This document shows, in pieces, positions 1 to 8,346 of a DNA stretch of 64,000 nt. The stretch lies in NCBI RefSeq assembly GCF_900182935.1, contig NZ_FXUE01000006.1, positions 62,001-126,000 of the forward strand. The letters are read 5' to 3'. Every line of letters starts with the position of its first letter. Positions within the stretch are counted from its first letter, which is position 1. The notes under the pieces were generated by a model. That model did not search any database and was not told the origin of the DNA. It saw only the letters and a program-made list of their open reading frames with translations. The stretch is from Fibrobacter sp. UWB10. GTDB lineage: Bacteria; Fibrobacterota; Fibrobacteria; Fibrobacterales; Fibrobacteraceae. Position numbers and translations under genes: made by a program.

Positions 1-1
1 A

Positions 2-301
2 GAAGAAGAACTTTCGCAGGCTAAAAAAGCTTTGATTGAAAGCTTGCCGAGCCTGTTCGATAGTCCTGAAGCAACGGCGGTAATCTTTGCGAAGGGTGAA
101 CTGCTGGGTAAGACCTACGACCACTACTTGGATTATGTAAAGGAAATTAATGCGGTGACGGCCGACCAAGTGAAGGCTATGGTCAAGAAGTATTTTGATA
201 TGGACAAGATGACCACCTCGATTGTCGCTCCTGTTTCAAAACTTGAAGCCATCAAGCCGTTCACGGTGATTCCACAGGATAGTCTGGAGTTTAGGAATTA
301 A
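2..301 (+). CDS. M16 (insulinase/pitrilysin) peptidase, C-terminal fragment
   Basis: This is the 3' end of a gene that starts before the window; the reading frame is open from base 2. The fragment ends with the helical region and final strand typical of an M16 C-terminal half: LFDSPEATAVIFAKGELLG, then a helix running through YDHYLDYVKEINAVTADQVKAMVKKYF, then MTTSIVAPVSK. The zinc motif HxxEH lies in the N-terminal half, outside the window, so activity cannot be judged. The stop overlaps the next start by one base (TAATG), so the next gene is probably translationally coupled. The TTG at 32 is internal and is not the start. Confidence 0.75.
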   Translation, partial: EEELSQAKKALIESLPSLFDSPEATAVIFAKGELLGKTYDHYLDYVKEINAVTADQVKAMVKKYFDMDKMTTSIVAPVSKLEAIKPFTVIPQDSLEFRN

Positions 302-1335
302 TGAAGATTCTTGGATACATAGCGAAGTCTTTGATTGTGGTCCTGTTGTGTGGGGTGTTTGCTTTTGCTGCAGATGCTCCCGCGACTGATACGCTCGCTC
401 GCCACAACTTGGTCAAACGCCTCCAGAACGAAGATGATGTGCGCTCGCTGTGTTCTGGACTCAAAACGTGCATGGATATTGATTATCCGGGCTGTTCCGT
501 GGGAGACAAGCATCCATGGCCCAAAGTAAAGTACAACGAAGAATTTTGCAAGCCTTACAAGGAACTTGAAAAACGTGGCTACAAGGTTGACCCTAAGGTT
601 CCGATGGTTCCTGAAATTTACGCGAGACTTGGCCGCCAATACCGTGTGGAATACGTTTATGCGGGAACGCTCCCGCTTGATGAAAACGTAATCAAGTTCT
701 TGTTTGACAATATGCCGTTTACGGCGCAGTTGATTAACGCTTACCTCGACGAAAACTACGTGCTTGAATACACGCACCCGAACAGACGATTCTTTAGTGG
801 TAGTAATGGCCGCAGTCTTTCGGGCGAATTCTACTGGGCTTTGCAGGATAGTGCGGGACAAAAGCTTGGCATGCGCGACTTGTTCTTTGGATACGGCCAT
901 GCGAAAATCCTAAAGTGGGCGCTCCATGGAACCGCAATCGCGTACTTGGATATGGATCCAATGCCTGGCAAGATTATTAAGTACAAATTAACTGCTATCG
1001 TGTTCCCGGGCAACTCGGTGCTCAATTCTATTATGCAGATGAAGGTGTTTAGAAGCGTTGTGAACACGAAAATCGAGCAGATTGTGAACGACATCAAGAA
1101 AGCGTCGGGAATGTACTTTAGCGGCAATAAGGAACCCATGCTTAAGAGTGCGACTCTCAAGTCCGAAGAAAACGTGCAGTACGTTTTGGATTTTGAAGAA
1201 GTCGTAAACGGTGCACATTGGGAACTTGGCGATTTTGAACGTCTGCAGAAAGCCCGCAAACAAAAGCGTGAGCAGGATATGCAGGCAGTGCCTATTATGG
1301 TGAAGGACCTTCAGGTTATCAAGGAAAAGAAATGA
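301..1335 (+). CDS. Exported protein of unknown function
   Basis: A 344-residue protein that I do not recognise. The N-terminus (about residues 1-24, MKILGYIAKSLIVVLLCGVFAFAA) is a clear Sec signal peptide with an AFA-A type cleavage site, so the protein is periplasmic or outer-membrane associated. Four cysteines cluster in residues 50-80 (CSGLKTC, PGC, EEFC), suggesting two disulfides. The centre is rich in aromatic residues and predicted beta strand; the last 40 residues are highly charged (QKARKQKREQ). It starts inside the stop of the M16 gene (TAATG) and ends over the start of trmH (ATGA), so the three genes are probably one transcript. Confidence 0.75.
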   Translation: MKILGYIAKSLIVVLLCGVFAFAADAPATDTLARHNLVKRLQNEDDVRSLCSGLKTCMDIDYPGCSVGDKHPWPKVKYNEEFCKPYKELEKRGYKVDPKVPMVPEIYARLGRQYRVEYVYAGTLPLDENVIKFLFDNMPFTAQLINAYLDENYVLEYTHPNRRFFSGSNGRSLSGEFYWALQDSAGQKLGMRDLFFGYGHAKILKWALHGTAIAYLDMDPMPGKIIKYKLTAIVFPGNSVLNSIMQMKVFRSVVNTKIEQIVNDIKKASGMYFSGNKEPMLKSATLKSEENVQYVLDFEEVVNGAHWELGDFERLQKARKQKREQDMQAVPIMVKDLQVIKEKK

Positions 1336-1985
1336 CGAACGAAACTTTGGAATCCCTTTTGGAACGCGTGACGGAACGCCGTCGTGAACTTTTGACGTCT
1401 GTGGTGGATCGCCGTACCAGACACTTTTGCATGGTGCTCGAAGATTTGTTCGATCCGCACAACATTTCTGCTGTGATTCGTACTGCCGAAGTGTTTGGCC
1501 TTCAAGATGTTCACATTATCGAAGAAGACAATGCCTACAGTGTGAACAAGTCCATTCTGAAGGGCAGTTACAAGTGGATGAGCTTGTACCTTTACAAGAA
1601 GCGCATGCTTTGCATGGAAAAACTGCGCGCGAAGGGTTACAAGATTGCCGTGGCGAGCACGAATACCACCAATTCTGTTTTGGATTTGGACTTGAGCCAG
1701 CCTACCGCTTTCTATTTGGGTAGCGAATTCCACGGGAATCACCCCGATACTTTGGCCCATGCCGATTACGAATTCAAACTGCCTCAGTATGGTATTACCG
1801 AATCCATGAATGTGTCGGTGGCTGGCGGCGTTTTGATGACTTACCTAGATGTGTTCATGCAGAAGGATGGCCGCGAAAAGTTCTTGCTCCCTAAGGCAGA
1901 ACGTGATGCTTTGCTTTTGGACTGGCTTGACCGCCATGTGAACGGTATCGAGAACAACAGCCCGATTGTTCGAATCGACGAGTAA
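1332..1985 (+). CDS. trmH: tRNA (guanosine-2'-O-)-methyltransferase, SpoU/TrmH family
   Basis: Uses S-adenosylmethionine to methylate the 2'-OH of a tRNA guanosine, probably G18 of the D loop. At 217 residues it has the usual TrmH length. All three SPOUT motifs are present: motif 1 DPHNISAVIRTAEVFG (about 37-52), motif 2 FYLGSEFHGN (about 128-137), and motif 3 LPQYGITESMNVSVAGGVL (about 152-170), which forms the trefoil knot and cofactor pocket. The early arginine that acts in catalysis in this family is matched by the R of VIRTAE. The ATG overlaps the upstream stop by four bases. A hairpin terminator follows at once. Confidence 0.92.
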   Translation: MTNETLESLLERVTERRRELLTSVVDRRTRHFCMVLEDLFDPHNISAVIRTAEVFGLQDVHIIEEDNAYSVNKSILKGSYKWMSLYLYKKRMLCMEKLRAKGYKIAVASTNTTNSVLDLDLSQPTAFYLGSEFHGNHPDTLAHADYEFKLPQYGITESMNVSVAGGVLMTYLDVFMQKDGREKFLLPKAERDALLLDWLDRHVNGIENNSPIVRIDE

Positions 1986-1995
1986 CCCCTTAATC

Positions 1996-2032
1996 AAGCC
2001 TTAAAAGCTCTCTTTTAAGAGGGCTTTTTTTG
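1996..2032 (+). terminator. Intrinsic terminator after trmH
   Basis: AAGCCTTAAAAG pairs with CTTTTAA and GGCTT around a CTCT loop, with a three-base bulge, followed by a run of seven T. It lies 11 bases after the trmH stop and separates the first transcription unit from the MCE/PTS unit. Confidence 0.8.
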
Positions 2033-2059
2033 TTTTATATGCAAAAAATGCTAGATTAA
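2029..2059 (+). promoter_or_regulatory. Candidate Bacteroides-type promoter for the MCE-HPr-EI operon
   Basis: TTTG at 2029-2032 is followed after 19 bases by TAGATTAA at 2052-2059, which matches six of eight positions of TAnnTTTG. It sits just before the ATG at 2067. The sequence TGCTAGATT could also be read as an extended -10 of the sigma-70 type. Confidence 0.35.
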
Positions 2060-2066
2060 AACCCAA

Positions 2067-2987
2067 ATGAAAAAGTATTCGGCTCTTTATTTTTCAGTAG
2101 GCTTGGTGGTCATCCTTGCCCTGATTATTCTTGTTTTTGGAATATTCTTCTTAAACGAGAAGGACCCTCGCGAAACCTTTAACACCTATTATCTGCGGTT
2201 TACCCAGGTGAGTACCTTGGTGCTCGATGACCCCGTCAAGGTGAATGGTGTGAAACTCGGTAAGGTCGAATCGATCGATTTGGCTGGCCACCGCGTGGTT
2301 GTGACAATCAGGCTTCGTACCGACGTGAAAATCCCGAAGGATTCCGAAATTCGCGTGCAGAACATCGGTATCATGGGTGAACGTCAGATCGGTATGATTC
2401 TTGGGGACTCGACAAGCTACTTTAACCCGGGCGATACCATTACAGGTCAGTTCGATGCCGGTATTGCCGAAGCTCTTGGTCTTGTGGGTGAGGTCTGCGA
2501 CTCGACGAAGGTCCTTTTGGAATCGGTCAAGCAAGCTTTGAACCAGACTATCGTGAACCCGGAATTCCAGGAACGTTTCAAGACTCTGCTCGAGAAGGCT
2601 GAAAAGCTGGAAGACCGCGTGCTTGTGATGCTGAATACGGCTGACCCGCAGCTTAGGAAGAGCCTTGAAGGCTTGAACCAGGTGACGGTCAAGGTGAATA
2701 ACTTGATTGATGGCGTGAAACCGCCAATCGACAATATGTTTGCGAACACCGAAAAGGTGATGGGTAACGCCGACAAGTTGCTGGGCGAACTGGAAACGGT
2801 GACGAACCATTTGGATCAGCTTGTCATGAAGGTCCAAAAGAAGATTGAATCCAAGGACAATACGGTGGGAATTTTGCTGAATGACCGTACCTTGCATGAT
2901 GACTTGGTCAAGACGGTCCATTCGGCGGACAGCTTGGTGCGCATTATTTTACAAGATGGTCTAGACATCAACGTGGATTTTTTCTGA
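2067..2987 (+). CDS. MCE/MlaD-family lipid-transport protein
   Basis: A 306-residue inner-membrane-anchored periplasmic protein. One N-terminal membrane segment (about 7-28, LYFSVGLVVILALIILVFGIFF) is followed by a single MCE domain (about 40-115) that includes VKVNGVKLGKVESI and NIGIMGERQIGM. The remainder (about 140-295) is predicted helical/coiled coil, as in the MCE proteins that form hexameric lipid channels. Known relatives bind phospholipids and work with an MlaE permease and an MlaF ATPase; neither is encoded nearby, so the partners must lie elsewhere. It is followed after eight bases by HPr. Confidence 0.85.
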   Translation: MKKYSALYFSVGLVVILALIILVFGIFFLNEKDPRETFNTYYLRFTQVSTLVLDDPVKVNGVKLGKVESIDLAGHRVVVTIRLRTDVKIPKDSEIRVQNIGIMGERQIGMILGDSTSYFNPGDTITGQFDAGIAEALGLVGEVCDSTKVLLESVKQALNQTIVNPEFQERFKTLLEKAEKLEDRVLVMLNTADPQLRKSLEGLNQVTVKVNNLIDGVKPPIDNMFANTEKVMGNADKLLGELETVTNHLDQLVMKVQKKIESKDNTVGILLNDRTLHDDLVKTVHSADSLVRIILQDGLDINVDFF

Positions 2988-2995
2988 GGAAAACA

Positions 2996-3268
2996 ATGAT
3001 TGAGAAAGCATTGGTGGTAACAAACAAGTTGGGGATACACGCAAGGCCTGCCGGAATGATAGTCGATATCACCGGCCAAGCCAAGAGCGATATATCCATC
3101 GTATTCGAGGGCTCGAAGGCGAATGCCAAGAGTATCTTGAATGTGATGATGCTTGCAATCCCTGCGGGTTCCGAAGTCAAATTCGAAATTGATGGCGAAG
3201 ACGAAGAACAGGTCGCGTCTCAGTTGGAAAGTCTGTTTAATGACCACTTCAACGAAGAACCCTGCTAA
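2996..3268 (+). CDS. ptsH: HPr phosphocarrier protein
   Basis: A small protein (90 residues) that accepts phosphate from enzyme I on a histidine. His15 lies in GIHARPAG, exactly where it lies in classical HPr. Ser46 lies in AKSILNVMML, matching the regulatory serine phosphorylated by HPr kinase in other bacteria. The length and fold order fit HPr throughout. The 3' end overlaps ptsI by 29 bases, so the two are tightly coupled. No sugar-specific enzyme II gene is seen in this window, so the pair may serve regulation or distant PTS genes. Confidence 0.95.
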   Translation: MIEKALVVTNKLGIHARPAGMIVDITGQAKSDISIVFEGSKANAKSILNVMMLAIPAGSEVKFEIDGEDEEQVASQLESLFNDHFNEEPC

Positions 3269-5060
3269 AAAGCCGGAACAAGTCCGTACAGTTTTGACGG
3301 GCGTTCCAGCATCCCCAGGCTTTGCCATGGGGAGCGTTTTCCCGGTTACGAACCGGAAAATCTCGGTGGTAGAGGAAACTCTCCCCGAAAGCCGTCTGCC
3401 GGACGAAGAACAGCTTTTCTTGAAAGCGGTCCACAAGACGGTCAAGGAAGTTTCGCAGATTAAGGAACTTTCTGAAAGTCGCACCGGGATGAAGGATAGC
3501 CTCATCTTTGCGACGCACTTGATGATTTTGCAAGACCCCACTTTGATGAATGGGGTTCTCGACAAGATTCGCAAGGAACGCAAGAATGCCCGTTGGGCAG
3601 TTCATGTGGTTCTTGGCGCCTTCATTGATAAGTTTGAACAGATTGATTCGCCTGCCATGCGCGATAAGGCGGCCGACCTGAGGGACGTGTACAACCGCTT
3701 GATGGCGGCCATGGAAGATTCCGGACCGGTGCTCGAGGATGTGGCTACCGAAGACGGCGTTGTGCTGGCGGGACACGAACTTTTACCGAGTCTTTTGATG
3801 TCGATTAAGCCCGGCCAGGTGGCGGGGCTTGCGATGGATACGGGTGGCCGTACGAGCCACGTGGCCATTCTTGCGCGCTCGCTCCAGATTCCGTTGGTTT
3901 CTGGCTTAAGAAACTTTGCTGCGTTAGTGAAGGCTGGCGATACCGTTATCGTTGATGGCTCGAGCGGCCAGGTTGTCATTAATCCGAACCAAGATGACAT
4001 CAAGGAATTCCACGCCCGCCAAGAAGTCTTTGAAAGACAGCGTCGTGAATTGTTCACGATGCGTCAGCTGGAACCGATGACGCGTGATGGCAAGTATATC
4101 ACGTTGCATGCAAATATCGAACTTCCGTCGGAATCAGAAAAGGTGACGGATTTCGGTGCAACCGGTATCGGCCTGTATCGTTCTGAATTCTTGTTCTTAC
4201 GGAGTGAGGCTCCGACTCAAGATGAACAGCGCGATGCCTATCGCTACATTCTTGAAACCATGTACCCCTGTCCGGTGACGATTCGTACTTTGGATGCCGG
4301 CGGAGACAAACTGGTGAGTGGCATTACTGCGGTGAATGAATCGAACCCGTTTATGGGTTGGCGCTCGATTCGCGTGTGCCTTGACCGCGAAGATATTTTC
4401 TGTACACAATTGAAGGCTTTGCTCCTTGCAAATACCAAGGAAAACCTGCGCCTGCTCTTGCCTATGATTTCGGGCATGACAGAACTGCGCCGTGCAAAGG
4501 CCTGCATTGCAAAGTGCCGCAAGGAACTTGAGGAAAAGGGCAAGAAAGTCGCGAAGGTGAAAATCGGCGTGATGATTGAAGTTCCTGCCGCGGTGATGAT
4601 TGTCGACAAACTTGCCAAGGAAGTGGACTTCTTTAGCATCGGTACAAACGACCTTGTGCAATTTACGCTTGCCGTGGACCGTACGAACGAATTGATTACG
4701 GACATGTTCCAGCCGCACCATCCGGCTGTACTCAGCATGATTTATCAAACAGTGCAGGCGGCACACCGCGAAGGAATTCCGGTGGCGGTTTGCGGTGAAA
4801 TGAGTGCGGATCCGTTGAGCGTGCTGTTGCTCGTTGGCCTTGGAGTCGATGAACTTTCGATGACTCCGTGGAGCGTGATGTCTACCAAGAAAATCATCCG
4901 TTCGATCAACTTCGAAGATGTGCGTGATTCTGCGCTGACGGTGTTGCAGATGGATGATGCTGAAAGCGTGAATGCCTTTATGCTAGGTAAGTATGCCCAG
5001 ACGATTCGGGACTTGGGTATATCGAGTTTTGTGGGGCAAGTCGATAGCAGTAAGAAATGA
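3240..5060 (+). CDS. ptsI: Phosphoenolpyruvate-protein phosphotransferase (PTS enzyme I)
   Basis: Transfers phosphate from phosphoenolpyruvate to HPr. The ATG at 3240 gives 606 residues and an N-terminus MTTSTKNPAKKPEQ leading into the conserved LTGVPASPGFAMG; the open frame runs further upstream but only antiparallel to HPr coding sequence. The phosphohistidine is His207 in GGRTSHVAILARS. The TIM-barrel part shows YRSEFLF, RTLDAGGDK, the MIEVPAA and SIGTNDLVQFTLAVDR motifs, and the active-site Cys518 in CGEMSADP. All catalytic residues are present. It overlaps ptsH by 29 bases and is followed after 15 bases by the transglycosylase gene. Confidence 0.95.
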   Translation: MTTSTKNPAKKPEQVRTVLTGVPASPGFAMGSVFPVTNRKISVVEETLPESRLPDEEQLFLKAVHKTVKEVSQIKELSESRTGMKDSLIFATHLMILQDPTLMNGVLDKIRKERKNARWAVHVVLGAFIDKFEQIDSPAMRDKAADLRDVYNRLMAAMEDSGPVLEDVATEDGVVLAGHELLPSLLMSIKPGQVAGLAMDTGGRTSHVAILARSLQIPLVSGLRNFAALVKAGDTVIVDGSSGQVVINPNQDDIKEFHARQEVFERQRRELFTMRQLEPMTRDGKYITLHANIELPSESEKVTDFGATGIGLYRSEFLFLRSEAPTQDEQRDAYRYILETMYPCPVTIRTLDAGGDKLVSGITAVNESNPFMGWRSIRVCLDREDIFCTQLKALLLANTKENLRLLLPMISGMTELRRAKACIAKCRKELEEKGKKVAKVKIGVMIEVPAAVMIVDKLAKEVDFFSIGTNDLVQFTLAVDRTNELITDMFQPHHPAVLSMIYQTVQAAHREGIPVAVCGEMSADPLSVLLLVGLGVDELSMTPWSVMSTKKIIRSINFEDVRDSALTVLQMDDAESVNAFMLGKYAQTIRDLGISSFVGQVDSSKK

Positions 5061-5075
5061 CACGATAGGGTGTGA

Positions 5076-7427
5076 ATGTATAGGATTGTTTTGTTGGTTG
5101 TGTTTTTAGGCGTGTTCGCTTTTGCGGATTCGTCATCTGTGGCTCCCTCTGTAAAAGCATCGTCTCCGAGCCCGCTTCCGTCGCAAGCAACGGATAGCTT
5201 GATTGCGTCGATGCCGTTTACTCCCCCGAATCCGTACGAAAGTCTGGAACAGATTCCGCCTTCGCAATTTCAGGATGTGGTGGTGCGTTACAACCGCCTT
5301 AAGGCTTTGAGTGAAGACAAGTCTCAGCCTAAGAATGTGCGTGACTTTGCACGTGCTGCCCAGTTCTTTTACAAGGAACAGTGGGATAGCGCCTACTTTG
5401 CTTACGATTCCCTGCGTGGTCGCGATGCTCAATTAGATGGTGCTGTTATCTTGCGCATGGCAAAATCGCTGTTCAAGTTACGCGATTACAAGAACATGCG
5501 CGTGGTGCTCGCTCTTTATAAGAACCTGGATCAGGACGCCTCTTTTGAACGCGCTGCTTCTAGGCTTCGTATTGAGGCCGCGATGGCGGACTCCTCCTTG
5601 AGTGACCGAGCTCATGCGGATTCCCTGAAGGTCTTTGTTGAAAAGTATCCGAAGTCTGATGATGCGGCGGCTTTAAGATATCGCTATGCCCAATACTTGG
5701 AACAGTTCAGGCAGATGAAAGAAGCAAAGCGCATTTATTTGCGACTTTTGACGAGTGCCTCTAACTACAAGGATTCCGCCTTTGCCGCAATCCGCAGACT
5801 CCGCAAGGTGCGTGGCGCTCCCGAGACCTTGGAAGAAAAGGTTGCGTATGCCAAGATGGCTTGCGCCAAGGATAACGCAAGCGAATGCCTTTCTTTGCTT
5901 GATTCGATTCATGTTCTGGATTCGATGCTTGTATCGCTTTCGCCGGAAGCAGCGCTCCCGCCGCCGGAAGATTCTTTGCAGAAAAAGCTTGCCCCGAGTT
6001 CTTTGGACATAAATACCCGCATTACTTTGTGGGAAAAGCGTGCAGTGACCTTGCGTACGCTCAAGCGCGATGACGAAGCCATTAAGCAGTTCAAGTTCTT
6101 GCTGGATTCTGTGGAAGCTCGCCCCTTGTGGATGCAGTCTATTTTGCGCCTGTATCGCAACAATGCCGGTCGCTACGAAAGAGAAATCCGCAAGATGGAT
6201 GCAACCTTGCAAGATGCTAGCCAGTTCAGTAAGGAAAATGCGAACAACTTGTGGGTGAAGGGTTTTGAATATGAACAGAAAGAAATGTACGATAGCGCCA
6301 TTGCTTGCTACAAGACTCTTTCTCACAAGCGCTTCAAGAATAATATCAAGCGCCAGTGGGCCAAGTTCCGCATTGGCTTTGTGTACTTTAAGCAAGAAAA
6401 GTGGGCTGAAGCAATTCCAGCCTTGATTGATGCGACCAAGGAACCCTTCCTTTGGAGCGGTAGCGGTGCCCGCATGTTCTTGGGCGATGCCTACATGCGA
6501 CTGGGTAAGGATTCTCTTGCCCGCGAAGCATACCTCGACTGTATTCGCGATTTCCCGCTGGCTTACTATGCGCACCGTAGCCGTCTTAAGCTTGTCGGCT
6601 ACAAGTTGATGAACGAAAAGGATGTTCCGTATGCGCATGGCGTGCTCATGGCGCCTGAACAAACGCTTGCTTGGGTGCGCGCCTCGCAGCCGAAGATTGG
6701 CAAGCCCGATACGACTTACAATCCGGAACGTTACAACCGCATTCGCACGCTGTTCCAGTATGGTTTTAGCGAACAAGCATTCGCCCTTTATGACGAAGCC
6801 CGCAAAAAGAATGCGAAGCGTTTGGATTTCTTGTACGAATACGGCAAGCTGTTCTATGAAATGGGCGAAACTGCTGCCGGCTATCGCCTCGCTCGCCAGT
6901 TCCAGAACAATATCGATCGCCGCCGCCTGATGGCTCCGCCGATTGATGTGCTGCATTACCTGTATCCGATTCCGTACATGGACCAGGTGAAGTTCCATTC
7001 CGGTGATCGCATTGATCCGTTCTTTGTGTACAGCGTGATGCGTCAGGAATCGATTTTCAATTTTGAAATCATGTCGCCGGCGGGTGCTTGCGGCTTGTTG
7101 CAGATTATGCCTGCAACAGGCAAGATGCTTGCCGAAAAGGAAAGTCTTCCGAATTTCGAACCTCGTCAGCTGTTTAATGCCTACATGAACATTCGCTTGG
7201 GCATTCGTTACCTGATTGACTTGAAGGCCGAATACAACGATGACTACATGTATGTGCTCGGTAACTACAATGCGGGCCCGAAGCCGACGAAGCGCTGGCA
7301 GGCTGCTGGTGAGGGCAAGTCTTGGGATGTTCGTGCCGAAGACATTAGCTACTGGGAAACCCGCGACTACGTGAAGCGCGTCATGGGCAACTACTGGATT
7401 TACCAGGAAATTTACGACGGAATCTAG
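5076..7427 (+). CDS. Soluble-type lytic transglycosylase with TPR-like helical superhelix
   Basis: A 783-residue periplasmic enzyme predicted to cleave peptidoglycan to 1,6-anhydromuropeptides. A signal peptide covers about residues 1-17 (MYRIVLLVVFLGVFAFA). About residues 70-600 are helical repeats resembling tetratricopeptides, comparable to the doughnut-shaped U domain of Slt70. The C-terminal SLT domain (about 640-770) has the catalytic Glu658 in VMRQESIFN, then SPAGACGLLQIMPATG, and NYNAGPKPTKRW. The order and size agree with Slt/MltE-family soluble transglycosylases. The EamA permease gene starts three bases after the stop. Confidence 0.9.
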   Translation: MYRIVLLVVFLGVFAFADSSSVAPSVKASSPSPLPSQATDSLIASMPFTPPNPYESLEQIPPSQFQDVVVRYNRLKALSEDKSQPKNVRDFARAAQFFYKEQWDSAYFAYDSLRGRDAQLDGAVILRMAKSLFKLRDYKNMRVVLALYKNLDQDASFERAASRLRIEAAMADSSLSDRAHADSLKVFVEKYPKSDDAAALRYRYAQYLEQFRQMKEAKRIYLRLLTSASNYKDSAFAAIRRLRKVRGAPETLEEKVAYAKMACAKDNASECLSLLDSIHVLDSMLVSLSPEAALPPPEDSLQKKLAPSSLDINTRITLWEKRAVTLRTLKRDDEAIKQFKFLLDSVEARPLWMQSILRLYRNNAGRYEREIRKMDATLQDASQFSKENANNLWVKGFEYEQKEMYDSAIACYKTLSHKRFKNNIKRQWAKFRIGFVYFKQEKWAEAIPALIDATKEPFLWSGSGARMFLGDAYMRLGKDSLAREAYLDCIRDFPLAYYAHRSRLKLVGYKLMNEKDVPYAHGVLMAPEQTLAWVRASQPKIGKPDTTYNPERYNRIRTLFQYGFSEQAFALYDEARKKNAKRLDFLYEYGKLFYEMGETAAGYRLARQFQNNIDRRRLMAPPIDVLHYLYPIPYMDQVKFHSGDRIDPFFVYSVMRQESIFNFEIMSPAGACGLLQIMPATGKMLAEKESLPNFEPRQLFNAYMNIRLGIRYLIDLKAEYNDDYMYVLGNYNAGPKPTKRWQAAGEGKSWDVRAEDISYWETRDYVKRVMGNYWIYQEIYDGI

Positions 7428-7430
7428 CCG

Positions 7431-8279
7431 ATGCTGTTCCTGTTGCTGACAATCGGTCCTGCGTTTCTTTTTGCTTGCGGGAACATTCTCGAAAAGTCGG
7501 GTGTGTCTACGGTGGGCAAGCGCACTGGCGGAACTTCTCGTCCGTGGGAATTCTTTAAGGGCGTAATCACTAATAAGTTCTGGTGGCTTGGAATTTGCTG
7601 TTCTGGCCTTGCAACGCTTGGCTACTACATTGCCATGGCGCGTTATGACCTGAGCCAAGTGCAACCGATGATGGTTTTGAATCCGGTGCTTACCGCCCTC
7701 ATGGGATTCTGCATTCTGAAAGAAGCTTTGACCAAGCGCATTGTGATTGCGATTTGCTTTGTGGTGGCGGGCCTTCTTTACTCTGTCGAGAACTTGGGTG
7801 AATCGACTGCGATTCAGAATATCGGAATGCTTTGGGCGTACGCTGGCGGACTGAGTGCTGTAACGCTTGTAGCGCACTTGTGGGTCAAGGACCGCGAAAT
7901 GGTAGATTCTTTGATTATGGGCGTGGGCTTTGGACTTTCTGCCGCATTCTACAAGAGTCTCGCGATGGATTTTGACTTGGACCACATTGAGCTTTCTTCG
8001 ATTGCGAACTTGCTTTTGGATTTTAGAACGCTTGGCTACATTGCGACTTATAGCATTGCTTTCTTGTATTCGCAAGTGTCGTTCTCTCGCGGTCGTGCGC
8101 TGTTCATTATTCCGTTCAGTGCGGCTGTTGGCGCTGCAGTGCCGACTTTGGCTGGCGTACTTGTATTTTCGGAAGCGTTCCCGATGGGCAAGGTGATTTC
8201 GGTGAGCCTCGTGCTGATTGGCGCCTGCCTCTTTATTGTGCGCCGCCCCAGAAGAAAGAAAAAAGAAACTTTTGGATAG
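7431..8279 (+). CDS. EamA/DMT-family permease
   Basis: A 282-residue inner-membrane protein with about ten hydrophobic segments arranged as two five-helix halves, the usual EamA layout. Typical DMT features include PMMVLNPVLTALMGFCILKEALTKR at the end of the first half and FSRGRALFIIPFSAAVGAAVPTLAGVLVFSEAFPMGK at the end of the second. Relatives export or take up small metabolites; the substrate here cannot be told. It is the last gene of the run that starts at 2067, with only three bases after the transglycosylase. Confidence 0.8.
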   Translation: MLFLLLTIGPAFLFACGNILEKSGVSTVGKRTGGTSRPWEFFKGVITNKFWWLGICCSGLATLGYYIAMARYDLSQVQPMMVLNPVLTALMGFCILKEALTKRIVIAICFVVAGLLYSVENLGESTAIQNIGMLWAYAGGLSAVTLVAHLWVKDREMVDSLIMGVGFGLSAAFYKSLAMDFDLDHIELSSIANLLLDFRTLGYIATYSIAFLYSQVSFSRGRALFIIPFSAAVGAAVPTLAGVLVFSEAFPMGKVISVSLVLIGACLFIVRRPRRKKKETFG

Positions 8280-8346
8280 GCTCTCGAGCTACCGGTTTCT
8301 TGTGGATTAATATATATTATCCCTGATGTGTAGGGATGTTTGTGCA

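Noticed and set aside
5673-8075. 800-codon minus-strand frame opposite the transglycosylase and EamA genes
   Set aside because: It spans two well-supported genes on the other strand and has His/Arg-rich low-complexity composition.
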